Shown here: piece by piece, positions 42,139-50,260 of the stretch
Numbering within the stretch: the first letter of the stretch is position 1
How the letters are laid out: each line of letters begins with the position of its first letter
NCBI GenBank assembly: GCA_017464475.1
Contig: JAFTZQ010000016.1
Coordinates: 43,530-107,529, forward strand
Length of the DNA stretch: 64,000 bases
Source of the DNA: Paludibacteraceae bacterium
GTDB taxonomy: Bacteria > Bacteroidota > Bacteroidia > Bacteroidales > Paludibacteraceae
Direction: 5' to 3'
Made by a program: the position numbers and the translations under genes
Notes under the pieces: model-generated
Databases searched by the model: none
What the model was told of the DNA's origin: nothing
What the model saw: the letters and a program-made list of their open reading frames with translations, nothing else

Positions 42139-45100
42139 ATGTCGCAGCAAGAATCAGAAGCAGGATATGTCGGATCGCGTAGGATACGGGTGTTTCTATC
42201 TTCGACCTTCCAGGACATGCAGGCAGAGCGCGATTATCTCGTCAAAAACACTTTTCCGGCAATCATGCAGATTGCCAGACGCCGAAACGTGGAGTTTTCG
42301 GTCGTGGATCTGCGTTGGGGCGTAACGGAGGAAGAGGCGCATGAAGGCAAAGTGATTGAGATCTGCCTTAACCAGATAGAAGACACGCGTCCTTTCTTTA
42401 TCGGTCTGATCGGAGATCGCTACGGCTGGTGTCCGATTGAAGCGGACATAGCCTCCAACCAACGTCTGCTGAACGCGTATCCTTGGGTGAAAGAGAGCAT
42501 CGCCTCGGGGCTGAGCATGACCGAGATCGAGATGCGGTTTGGTGTCTTCATGGCGGAGAAACAGATCTTCGCTAATTTCTATCTCAAGGACGGCAACGGC
42601 GCTTCCGACCAGCCGGAAGCTATTCAAAACAAACTGCGTTCACTCCGTGAAATGGTGGAGAAAAAAGGCGAAGAAGGTGTTTGCAATGTATCGCATTTCG
42701 GCTCTCCCAAACAGCTGGGGCAACATGTGTATAGGTCGCTGGTGGCGTTGATGGACGAATTATATCCTGAATCGCAAGCGGATCCGCTTCACGTGACGAT
42801 GGACAAGCAGGTTTATCTGGTGCGTCAAATGCAGCAGATTTATGCGAATAGGTCTGCCATACAGATGTTGGATAGTTGGCTCAAAGAGTGCAAAGAAACC
42901 AAATGGTGTTGGTTCATAGGAGGCGGAAGTGGAGAAGGCAAAACGGCGCTTGTCTGCAACTGGCGGAAGGACGATCCGCATATCATTCGGACTTTGCTGA
43001 ACGAGGAACTGCACACGTCTGCTGAGGCGATTGCTCATTTTGAGGCGGAGCGTGAGAAACGCGGTCTGCAACCCGGGGAGGTGATCTGGATCATAGACGG
43101 CTTGGATTATTTGGAGACGGATGAAGATCGGAGTCTGCAGTGGCTCAAAGATGAGAAATTGCAGGAAGTGAATCTGATTCTGACCTCCCGCAGCAACGAA
43201 TATGAGAAGATCGCACAAGGCATCGCGCAAATGAAGAACCGCGTTTTCCGTTCTGCTACACCTCCTATTCCTGCTGCAAATGAAATACGGGAGATCACAA
43301 TTGCTTATCTGCATCATTTTGCGAAAGGTCTCTCAGACGCACAATTGGATCGAATCGCGCGCTTCCCGCTGTTTAAGAATATATTGGTTTTGCAGTATTT
43401 CTTGCAGGAATTAGTTCAGTTCGGGGTTTACGAAGAGCTGGATAATTATATAGACACATATCTTCGCGTAAATAACACAGAGGAGTTGATCAGTTTGATC
43501 TTGGATCGTTTGGAGAAGGACTATGGCGAAAAGAATGTGCGAACCTATTTCGGTATGTTGTCACTCACGAGTTGTGGCATTCCTGAATTGGAAATGCAGG
43601 TTTTCACAGGGTTAAACACGATTGAATGGGCGGCTTTTTCGTCCGCTCTGTCCCTCTATACGAACCGAGCGAATCAAATGCTGACCATTCGTCCGGCATG
43701 GAAGGAAATAGCTCAGAAAAGGTATTGCGAAGATGAAGAGAGAGTGAACGATTGGCGGAAGAAATTTATTACGTTATACCAAAGATTGCTGGATAAAGCA
43801 AGGAAGGAAAAAGAGGATGATTGGTTCATCAGACTGATATATATATTGTTGAGAATAGCAAAATTTGATAAACTAGTCTCGGAGAACGAAAAAGAGGTCA
43901 ATATAAGAAATGAGTTGCTCTTGAATAAGATCCATGTAGATGGACTTGAAAGTGCATTTAAGGATGTTTCGTTATTAGAGATATTAACATCCATTAGAGA
44001 TGCTGATTTGTTCCTGTATTACCGAGAATACATAAACGGTTCTGCTCAGAAATTTTTGTCAGGAACGAACTATTTTGGCTGGATAGTAATTGCTTTATTT
44101 GACCTTTCTACCCTCTATGCTTACTTGGTAAAATCCATGCTTCCGTTGAACGAAGAGCGTCAGAAGGTGTATAACCATATTCGAAGAAGGCTTCTTCCCA
44201 AGTCTATAAAAAAGACATTACTGAATAGTCTGGATCAGTATATAACTACGAACACGGCTACGAACGTTCCATTTGAAGACAAGTGGGCAGATATCGATAT
44301 TAAGCATATCGATAGTGTTGAGGTTGTAACATTCTATACTACGGAACTCCCCTATATCCTTTCGGACACACGAATCCGGCATATTGAAGAAGAAACGGAC
44401 AAGATGATTGAGCGCATCGGAGAAGGAGGTGATAAAACGGATCTAAGTTTATTTCATATAGTGAAGGCCTATTGTCTTTATCGAAAGGGCGAGTATAAAA
44501 ACGCTTATGACACATTTACCATCGCCACTCAATATAACGACGTGGTGTTTAAAACAGTTCCGCTGCTCGCCTATTTTCTGATTTTGCTGAAAGTCAAGCG
44601 ATACAAAGAATGTCAAGATATTTTCAAGACGTTTGAAAATTTATCCATGCAAACAGATAAGGGCAGAGCGGTTCGGGATGCCCTGCAAATCTATTATATA
44701 GAAAAGCTCTTGTACCATTATACGTTGCAGGAATATGACCAAGCAGAAGCGATTATAAAACAGGTGGTAGAACTATATTCCAAGGAAGATCCCAATGAAG
44801 CTTATGATTATTTGCGGAACATGGGATATGTGGCTACAAATCATCAGTTCTATCATCTCGGAGCACAACTATATATTGAGGCGCGCAAAATAAAGAGCGA
44901 TCCTTCTCCTGAGGATGATTACTCTTTGCTGGATAATATCGTCTCTAATTATCTAAAGACCGATGCCTTGGAGGAGATGCGTCCGTTTATTCAAGAATTG
45001 ATAGAGGCAGAAAAAGCCCGAAATAATTTCAATAATGAGGTGTGGGCGGAAACAAGATATACGGAAACATTCCTGAAAGAGAAGAACCGATATATTCGCA

Positions 45101-45813
45101 GAAGCCAAATCAAACAATGTTTTGAGAACTATATTGAGGCGATGAAACCGCTGCTTCAATACGGACCCGAAAAGGTGAGCGAGAGGAGTTATTACGTCTG
45201 GCGAGTGAATTATTATAGCGAGTTAGCCCAAGGAGAACTGAATTACCATCTCTGGGGACCGGAATCGGCATTCATTCAGCAATTAGCGGACGACATGGAA
45301 ACCATTTATGAGAAGGCTAAAGAATATGGAGATGTGGAATGGATATACAATTTGTGTATGCTTGCTGCAGAGCGTGTGGATCGAATCCAAAACGACCATT
45401 TCACTACCACCAATTCATACCTGAATCATTATTTTGTTCTGCGTCATCGAAAGGATGAGGATTTCGAGAAAATGATGGAGTATATTGAGACGAGAGATAC
45501 CAACAACCTCTTCAGTCTTTGGGACAAAATAGAGCCGATTCATCCCTTTGAATGGCGCGCTCGGAATGCCGAAGCACGGATCAAATACATCTATGATGCA
45601 GTCTGGAACGACGCGATGGAAATATATCGCTTGCCGTTCCTGCGCAAGATGGCGGAAGAGAAGAATACCAACGCGATTGCGTCTATGATCCTGTATTCGT
45701 ATTTGACGGATAATAACGAGGAAATGCAGTATTATCTCCAAATGGCAGAACCTTTCGACACTCCACCTTTGAAGGCGCTCCGGCAATGTCTGAAATCACT
45801 AAATCGTAAATAA
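42139..45813 (+). CDS. DUF4062-STAND NTPase with helical-repeat C-terminus
   Basis: A 1224-residue protein. Residues 11-130 match DUF4062 (RIRVFLSSTFQDMQAERDYL, LRWGVTEEEA, PFFIGLIGDRYGW), a TIR-like alpha/beta fold seen at the N-terminus of STAND ATPases. The NTPase follows: Walker A GGGSGEGKTAL (from residue 261), Walker B VIWIIDGLDYLE (from 315) and sensor NLILTSRSNE. The remaining 800 residues are helical, with TPR-like pairs (for example EYKNAYDTFTIATQY). Related proteins include vertebrate NPHP3/TEP1-type NTPases, and bacterial STAND proteins of similar layout act as phage sensors. A defence role is inference: no other defence gene adjoins it. It has its own promoter. Confidence 0.87.
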   Translation: MSQQESEAGYVGSRRIRVFLSSTFQDMQAERDYLVKNTFPAIMQIARRRNVEFSVVDLRWGVTEEEAHEGKVIEICLNQIEDTRPFFIGLIGDRYGWCPIEADIASNQRLLNAYPWVKESIASGLSMTEIEMRFGVFMAEKQIFANFYLKDGNGASDQPEAIQNKLRSLREMVEKKGEEGVCNVSHFGSPKQLGQHVYRSLVALMDELYPESQADPLHVTMDKQVYLVRQMQQIYANRSAIQMLDSWLKECKETKWCWFIGGGSGEGKTALVCNWRKDDPHIIRTLLNEELHTSAEAIAHFEAEREKRGLQPGEVIWIIDGLDYLETDEDRSLQWLKDEKLQEVNLILTSRSNEYEKIAQGIAQMKNRVFRSATPPIPAANEIREITIAYLHHFAKGLSDAQLDRIARFPLFKNILVLQYFLQELVQFGVYEELDNYIDTYLRVNNTEELISLILDRLEKDYGEKNVRTYFGMLSLTSCGIPELEMQVFTGLNTIEWAAFSSALSLYTNRANQMLTIRPAWKEIAQKRYCEDEERVNDWRKKFITLYQRLLDKARKEKEDDWFIRLIYILLRIAKFDKLVSENEKEVNIRNELLLNKIHVDGLESAFKDVSLLEILTSIRDADLFLYYREYINGSAQKFLSGTNYFGWIVIALFDLSTLYAYLVKSMLPLNEERQKVYNHIRRRLLPKSIKKTLLNSLDQYITTNTATNVPFEDKWADIDIKHIDSVEVVTFYTTELPYILSDTRIRHIEEETDKMIERIGEGGDKTDLSLFHIVKAYCLYRKGEYKNAYDTFTIATQYNDVVFKTVPLLAYFLILLKVKRYKECQDIFKTFENLSMQTDKGRAVRDALQIYYIEKLLYHYTLQEYDQAEAIIKQVVELYSKEDPNEAYDYLRNMGYVATNHQFYHLGAQLYIEARKIKSDPSPEDDYSLLDNIVSNYLKTDALEEMRPFIQELIEAEKARNNFNNEVWAETRYTETFLKEKNRYIRRSQIKQCFENYIEAMKPLLQYGPEKVSERSYYVWRVNYYSELAQGELNYHLWGPESAFIQQLADDMETIYEKAKEYGDVEWIYNLCMLAAERVDRIQNDHFTTTNSYLNHYFVLRHRKDEDFEKMMEYIETRDTNNLFSLWDKIEPIHPFEWRARNAEARIKYIYDAVWNDAMEIYRLPFLRKMAEEKNTNAIASMILYSYLTDNNEEMQYYLQMAEPFDTPPLKALRQCLKSLNRK

Positions 45814-45840
45814 AATAAATCTTCAAATCCTCAAATAGTT

Positions 45841-46290
45841 ATGCGGGTAGTAGTACAACGATGCAGCCGCGCAGAAGTGCGGATTGACGGCGAGTGCGTC
45901 GGCAAAATAGGGAAGGGTTTTATGCTCTTGGTGGGCGTCACAGATGGAGACACCCAAGCCGAAGCGGATCTCCTTGCGAAAAAAATTGCCCAACTCCGCG
46001 TCTTCGAAGACGAGGCGGGAAAGATGAACCTTGCGCTCCATGACATCGGAGGCGAGATACTTAGTATCTCCCAGTTCACGCTCTATGCCGATTGCCGCAA
46101 AGGCAACCGGCCTTCTTTCGTTCGCGCAGCACGTCCCGAGACCGCCGAACCGCTCTACGAATACCTGAATAACACGCTACGCAATACGTACGCTCTCCAC
46201 GTCGAAACAGGGCGCTTCGGAGCCGATATGAAGGTCGATTTCATCAACGACGGACCCGTCACTATTCTCCTCGATACAGACGACTTATAG
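45841..46290 (+). CDS. dtd: D-aminoacyl-tRNA deacylase
   Basis: Removes D-amino acids from mischarged tRNA. The 149-residue protein is complete: MRVVVQRCSRAEVRIDG, GKGFMLLVGV, SQFTLYADCRKGNRPSF (catalytic SQFTL) and FGADMKVDFINDGPVT with the family GP motif. It follows the STAND gene by 27 bases, with a short TCAAATCCTCAAATA microrepeat between, and may be read through from it. It is the second tRNA trans-editing enzyme in this stretch, after ProXp. Confidence 0.96.
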   Translation: MRVVVQRCSRAEVRIDGECVGKIGKGFMLLVGVTDGDTQAEADLLAKKIAQLRVFEDEAGKMNLALHDIGGEILSISQFTLYADCRKGNRPSFVRAARPETAEPLYEYLNNTLRNTYALHVETGRFGADMKVDFINDGPVTILLDTDDL

Positions 46291-46309
46291 AAAAAAAATC
46301 GCCAAATAT

Positions 46310-46341
46310 TTGCATATATGCAAAAAAAAGTGTACCTTTGC
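46310..46341 (+). promoter_or_regulatory. Promoter of the FucI-like gene pair
   Basis: TTGCATATATGCAA, a perfect palindrome, then AAAAAGTGTACCTTTGCAC. The ATG at 46318 falls within it; the start at 46381 is preferred. Confidence 0.85.
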
Positions 46342-46380
46342 ACGCTGAAATATGACATAACCCCTAAAAATAATACAACC

Positions 46381-47469
46381 ATGCTACACAAATTATGCTC
46401 GAAACTCCACACGGAGGTATCAGACATGCCGTTCAAGGTGTCGGATTCTTTTGCAGAAGAAAACCAAGTAGTAGCCGTCCTCTCCGGAGGAACAGAGGCG
46501 ATGTTTATTGACCTGGTACGTGAGAAAAAGATCGACCTCAAGAGACCTGTTTACCTCATGGTAAGCGGTTTCAGCAACTCTCTTCCGGCTGCCCTGGAGA
46601 TCCTTAGTTTCATTCGCCAGAGAAACGGTATTGCGAAAATCATGCAACATGCCAAGGATACCGTCTTTGTGGACGACAGCGACACGGCTTCTTTGACCCG
46701 TGTGCCGCTGGAGAAAGTGCTGAAGAGCGACAAGAGACTGCGTCTCGGCGTGGTTGGTAAATCCCAAGATTGGTTGATCGCTTCCAATGTGGATTACAAG
46801 GCCGTGCTGGACACCATGAACTGCGAACTCATCGACATCCCATTCGAGGAAATATCTTCGCTCGGCGAAGTGGATCCGGGCATGAAGGGAGCAGAAGCTA
46901 TCTATGCACGCCTCAAAGAGATCATCGCCAAACATAAACTGGATGGTATCACCATTCGTTGCTTCGACCTCTTTACGACCATCAAGAATACCGGCTGTAT
47001 AGCGGTTTCCAAGCTGAACGACGAAGGTATTCCGGCGGGCTGCGAGAGCGATATTCCTGTACTGCTCACCATGATGGCTTGCAAGCGCCTTACCGGCGAA
47101 GTGGCATGGATGGGTTCGCCCGCACGTATCCAGCCGGACGGCAAAGTCCTCCTCGCTAAATGTACGATCGCCCTCTCGATGACCAAGAAGCACGAATATA
47201 CCACCCATTTCGAATCGGGTATAGGAGTAGCGATCCATGGCGAAGTGGAGCCGGGCGACTACACGCTCGTCAAACTGGGTAATGACATGAAGCGTCTCTT
47301 GGCGGTCAATGTACAAGTGACGGGATGTCAGTATGAGAAGAACATGTGTCGCACCCAGATTTGGGTTCAGACCACGCCGATCGTCAGCCAGTATCTGCTG
47401 ACTTCGCCGCTCTCCGACCACCATGTTTTGATCAAAGGACACCACGCTGCTAAATTCTGGAGAAAATAA
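46381..47469 (+). CDS. L-fucose/arabinose isomerase-like protein, copy 1
   Basis: A 362-residue protein resembling a shortened sugar isomerase of the FucI/AraA fold: VLSGGTEAMF and PVYLMVSGFSNSLPAALEIL at the N-terminus, LGEVDPGMKGAEAIYARL, then GITIRCFDLFTTIKNTGCIA with LNDEGIPAGCESDI (Glu and Asp suited to metal binding) and GHHAAKFW at the C-terminus. Usual FucI is near 590 residues, so either the family is distinct or the substrate site is reduced. Its stop overlaps the start of the second copy (TAATGA), so they are coupled. Proximity to aldolase suggests sugar metabolism, but the substrate is unknown. Confidence 0.75.
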   Translation: MLHKLCSKLHTEVSDMPFKVSDSFAEENQVVAVLSGGTEAMFIDLVREKKIDLKRPVYLMVSGFSNSLPAALEILSFIRQRNGIAKIMQHAKDTVFVDDSDTASLTRVPLEKVLKSDKRLRLGVVGKSQDWLIASNVDYKAVLDTMNCELIDIPFEEISSLGEVDPGMKGAEAIYARLKEIIAKHKLDGITIRCFDLFTTIKNTGCIAVSKLNDEGIPAGCESDIPVLLTMMACKRLTGEVAWMGSPARIQPDGKVLLAKCTIALSMTKKHEYTTHFESGIGVAIHGEVEPGDYTLVKLGNDMKRLLAVNVQVTGCQYEKNMCRTQIWVQTTPIVSQYLLTSPLSDHHVLIKGHHAAKFWRK

Positions 47470-48557
47470 TGATATTACATATCTTATCATCGGAGATGCA
47501 TCGTGAGCGGCTGGGGCTTCCGTTCGAGCTGAGTGAGGACTTCTTGCAGACCCACCAAGTGGTCGCGGTTCTCACGGGAGGAACGGAAGGTAAGTTTGTC
47601 CAGCTCGTCAAAGAAGGGCTTATTGACCTCCGAAAACCGGTTTATCTCATGGTCAGCGGACATAGCAATTCGCTTGCCGCTTCGCTCGAAATACTGAGTT
47701 ATATCCGCCAGCATAACGGAACCGGTAAAGTAATGATGAACGCCGACGATACCCTGTTATCGGATGAACCTTCATCACGACCTCTCGTCGAGACGCCGTC
47801 GACCTCTGTGCTGCATAGCGACCAGCCGCTGAGGCTCGGTGTCGTCGGTTTCCCTTCCGATTGGCTCATCTCCTCCCGCACGGACTACCAACAAGTGCTG
47901 GACACCATGAACTGCGAACTGATCGACATCCCCATCGAAGAGATGACTTCGCTCGGAGAAGTGGATCCCGGCATGAAGGGAGCAGAAGCCATCTACGCAC
48001 GCCTCAAAGAGATAGTCCTCAAATACGACCTGCAGGGCGTGACGCTCCGGTGCTTTGACCTCCTGACGACCGTCAAGAATACCGGATGTATAGCCCTCTC
48101 TAAACTGAACGACGAAGGTATTCCTGCTGCGTGCGAAGGAGACATTCCGACGCTTCTGACCATGATGGTCTGCAAGCGGCTCACAGGCGAACTCTGCTTC
48201 CAGGTCAATCCGGCGCGTATCAAACCGGACGGAGAAATGCTCTTCGCCCATTGTACCCTGCCGCTCGGCATGACCGAGAAGCACGAATATACCACCCATT
48301 TCGAATCGGGTATAGGCGTAGCCATCCATGGCGATCTGCCCATTGGAGACTACACCCTCGTCAAACTATCCGGAGACCTGAAACGGATGTTGGCGGTCGA
48401 CGTAGAGCTGGAGCGATGCCAATACGAGCAGAACCTCTGCCGCACACAGGTGTGGATCAAAGCAACGCCCGAAGTAGCGCACTATTTCCTGACCGACCCG
48501 ATCCACAATCACCATGTCCTCATCCGGGGTCACCACGCAAATGAATTTAGAAACTAG
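47469..48557 (+). CDS. L-fucose/arabinose isomerase-like protein, copy 2
   Basis: A paralog of the preceding gene, 362 residues and collinear throughout: VLTGGTEGKFVQLVKEG, LMVSGHSNSLAASLEIL, LGEVDPGMKGAEAIYARLKE, GVTLRCFDLLTTVKNTGCIA, LNDEGIPAACEGDI and IRGHHANEF. Several blocks are almost identical at the DNA level (for example around 46866 and 47957), pointing to duplication with possible gene conversion, while the 110-140 region has diverged. Overlapping start and stop codons suggest a heteromeric enzyme or specialised pair. A CTAGTCAGCTAGTCAACTAG microrepeat follows the stop. Confidence 0.75.
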   Translation: MILHILSSEMHRERLGLPFELSEDFLQTHQVVAVLTGGTEGKFVQLVKEGLIDLRKPVYLMVSGHSNSLAASLEILSYIRQHNGTGKVMMNADDTLLSDEPSSRPLVETPSTSVLHSDQPLRLGVVGFPSDWLISSRTDYQQVLDTMNCELIDIPIEEMTSLGEVDPGMKGAEAIYARLKEIVLKYDLQGVTLRCFDLLTTVKNTGCIALSKLNDEGIPAACEGDIPTLLTMMVCKRLTGELCFQVNPARIKPDGEMLFAHCTLPLGMTEKHEYTTHFESGIGVAIHGDLPIGDYTLVKLSGDLKRMLAVDVELERCQYEQNLCRTQVWIKATPEVAHYFLTDPIHNHHVLIRGHHANEFRN

Positions 48558-48622
48558 TCTGCTAATCCTCTAGTCAGCTAGTCAACTAGATATTTTTTTA
48601 ACAAAATAAATTATTAATAACT

Positions 48623-49624
48623 ATGGTAAGTTTCAAAGAATTAGGCTTGGTAAACACCCGTGAGATGTTTGCTAAAGCAATCAAGGGAGGCTATGCAATC
48701 CCTGCGTTCAATTTCAACAACATGGAGCAACTCCAGGCAATCATCAAAGCTGCGGCTGAGACCAAATCTCCGGTAATCCTCCAGGTATCCAAAGGTGCGC
48801 GTAACTATGCGAACCAAACTCTGCTGCGCTACATGGCTCAAGGAGCTGTTGAGTATGCTAAAGAGCTCGGTTGGGAGCACCCGCAGATCTGTCTCCACTT
48901 GGACCACGGAGATAGCTTCGAACTCTGCAAATCTTGCGTGGACTTCGGTTTCTCCAGCGTTATGATCGACGCTTCTTCCCTTCCGTACGAAGAGAACATC
49001 GCCCTCACCAAGAAAGTGGTTGACTACGCTCACCAGTTCGATGTAACGGTTGAGGCTGAGCTTGGCGTTCTTGCCGGTGTAGAGGACGAAGTAGCTTCTG
49101 AAGTTAGCCACTATACCAAACCGGAAGAGGTGGTTGATTTCGCTACCCGTACGGGATGCGACTCTCTCGCAATCTCAATCGGTACCAGCCACGGTGCATA
49201 CAAATTCACTCCGGAGCAATGTACCCGTGACCCGCAAACAGGTCGTCTCGTTCCTCCTCCATTGGCTTTCGACGTACTCGACGCTGTGATGGAGAAACTT
49301 CCGGGCTTCCCCATCGTGCTCCACGGTTCGTCTTCTGTTCCGCAGGAGTATGTGGACATGATCAACAAATACGGCGGCAAACTGCCTGACGCAGTAGGTA
49401 TTCCTGAGGAGCAACTCCGCAAGGCTGCTAAATCCGCTGTATGCAAGATCAACATCGACTCTGACTCGCGTCTCGCCTTCACCGCTGCTGTCCGCAAAGT
49501 GTTTGCAGAGAAACCGGCTGAGTTCGATCCGCGTAAGTACTGCGGTCCGGCTCGTGACTTGATGACCGAGCTGTACAAACATAAGATCATCAACGTCCTC
49601 GGTTCCGACGGCAAAGCAGAATAA
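48623..49624 (+). CDS. fbaA: Class II fructose-bisphosphate aldolase
   Basis: A glycolytic zinc enzyme cleaving fructose 1,6-bisphosphate. The 333-residue protein has AIPAFNFNNMEQLQAII, HLDHGDSFELCKSCVDFGFS (HxDH zinc ligand), VMIDASSLPYEENIALT, VEAELGVLAG, SIGTSHGAYKF and FPIVLHGSSSVPQEYV, then KINIDSDSRLAFTA at the C-terminus. All metal and phosphate sites appear intact. Codon use is strongly biased, as expected of a highly expressed gene. It follows the FucI-like pair by 65 bases that include a small repeat; a separate promoter is not obvious. Confidence 0.95.
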   Translation: MVSFKELGLVNTREMFAKAIKGGYAIPAFNFNNMEQLQAIIKAAAETKSPVILQVSKGARNYANQTLLRYMAQGAVEYAKELGWEHPQICLHLDHGDSFELCKSCVDFGFSSVMIDASSLPYEENIALTKKVVDYAHQFDVTVEAELGVLAGVEDEVASEVSHYTKPEEVVDFATRTGCDSLAISIGTSHGAYKFTPEQCTRDPQTGRLVPPPLAFDVLDAVMEKLPGFPIVLHGSSSVPQEYVDMINKYGGKLPDAVGIPEEQLRKAAKSAVCKINIDSDSRLAFTAAVRKVFAEKPAEFDPRKYCGPARDLMTELYKHKIINVLGSDGKAE

Positions 49625-49627
49625 TTA

Positions 49628-49690
49628 ATTAGTTTGAGCCTTACGGCTTGTTTGAAGGTTTAAATCCTTCGGATTTTGTTTGAAACTCTG
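49628..49690 (+). repeat. TTTGA-plus-hairpin array upstream of the four-helix-bundle gene
   Basis: Short hairpins (AGCCTTACGGCT, AAATCCTTCGGATTT) alternate with GTTTGA words. It is the inverse orientation of the CAAAC arrays at 50093 and 54076. Confidence 0.8.
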
Positions 49691-49701
49691 TTTGTTCTGT
49701 G

Positions 49702-50091
49702 ATGACAATTAAGCACTTTGAAGATATGCAGGTATGGCAGCAAGCCCGTTTGCTATCCAGCGCAATATATCAACTCACACGAACGCCTGAATTTGAAAAA
49801 GATATTCGCTTTTGTTCTCAAATCCGAGCCGCTGTAGGTTCTATTATGGATAATATAGCGGAGGGATTTGAGAGAGAAGGAAAGAAAGAATTTGTGCAAT
49901 TTCTGTATATTTCTAAAGGTTCATGTGGCGAAGTGCGTAGTCAGTTACATAGAGCATATGATGTAGGTTATATTACTGTTGATCAGTATAATTCTCTCAT
50001 GGAGCAAACAAAAGATTTAGGTAGTAAGATAGCCAATTTGATTCGTTATTTAAAGCGAACCAATATTGAAGGGCAAAAGTACAAGGATTAA
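49702..50091 (+). CDS. Four-helix-bundle protein (23S rRNA intervening-sequence protein family)
   Basis: A 129-residue helical protein of the family first seen in 23S rRNA intervening sequences and related in fold to the Avd protein of diversity-generating retroelements. Family blocks: FEDMQVWQQARLL, IRFCSQIRAAVGSIMDNIAE, EFVQFLYISKGSCGEVRSQL and YNSLMEQTKDLGSKIANLI. Function is unknown; the bundle is basic enough for nucleic acid contact. I place the start at ATG 49702; a GTG at 49699 is also in frame. No reverse transcriptase or rRNA gene is nearby. Instead the gene stands between two arrays of CAAAC words and short hairpins, which may be its target or vehicle. Confidence 0.9.
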   Translation: MTIKHFEDMQVWQQARLLSSAIYQLTRTPEFEKDIRFCSQIRAAVGSIMDNIAEGFEREGKKEFVQFLYISKGSCGEVRSQLHRAYDVGYITVDQYNSLMEQTKDLGSKIANLIRYLKRTNIEGQKYKD

Positions 50092-50092
50092 A

Positions 50093-50258
50093 CAAGCGAA
50101 GCGCAAGGGCTGAAGCCCTGTTTGGGAGTTTGGGGCAAAAGCCCAGTTTGAGAGTTTGAGGCTATCAAACCAGCGGCTCTGCCGCTCAAACAACCTCAAA
50201 CAAGCGAAGCTCAAACAACTTCAAACAAGCGAAGCTCAAACAACTTCAAACAAAAAAA
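50093..50258 (+). repeat. CAAAC-plus-hairpin array downstream of the four-helix-bundle gene
   Basis: Hairpins AGGGCTGAAGCCCT, GGGCAAAAGCCC and GCGGCTCTGCCGC are joined by TTTGA/TCAAAC words, ending in three near-identical units of CAAACAAGCGAAGCTCAAAC type. It reaches within two bases of the next start codon. Confidence 0.85.
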
Positions 50259-50260
50259 TT

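Noticed and set aside
46420-47490. 356-codon minus-strand frame opposite FucI-like copy 1
   Set aside because: Antisense shadow; the opposite strand is clearly coding, and its paralog shows the same shadow pattern.
49699-50091. Diversity-generating retroelement suggested by the Avd-like fold
   Set aside because: No reverse transcriptase, template repeat or variable C-type lectin target is found nearby.
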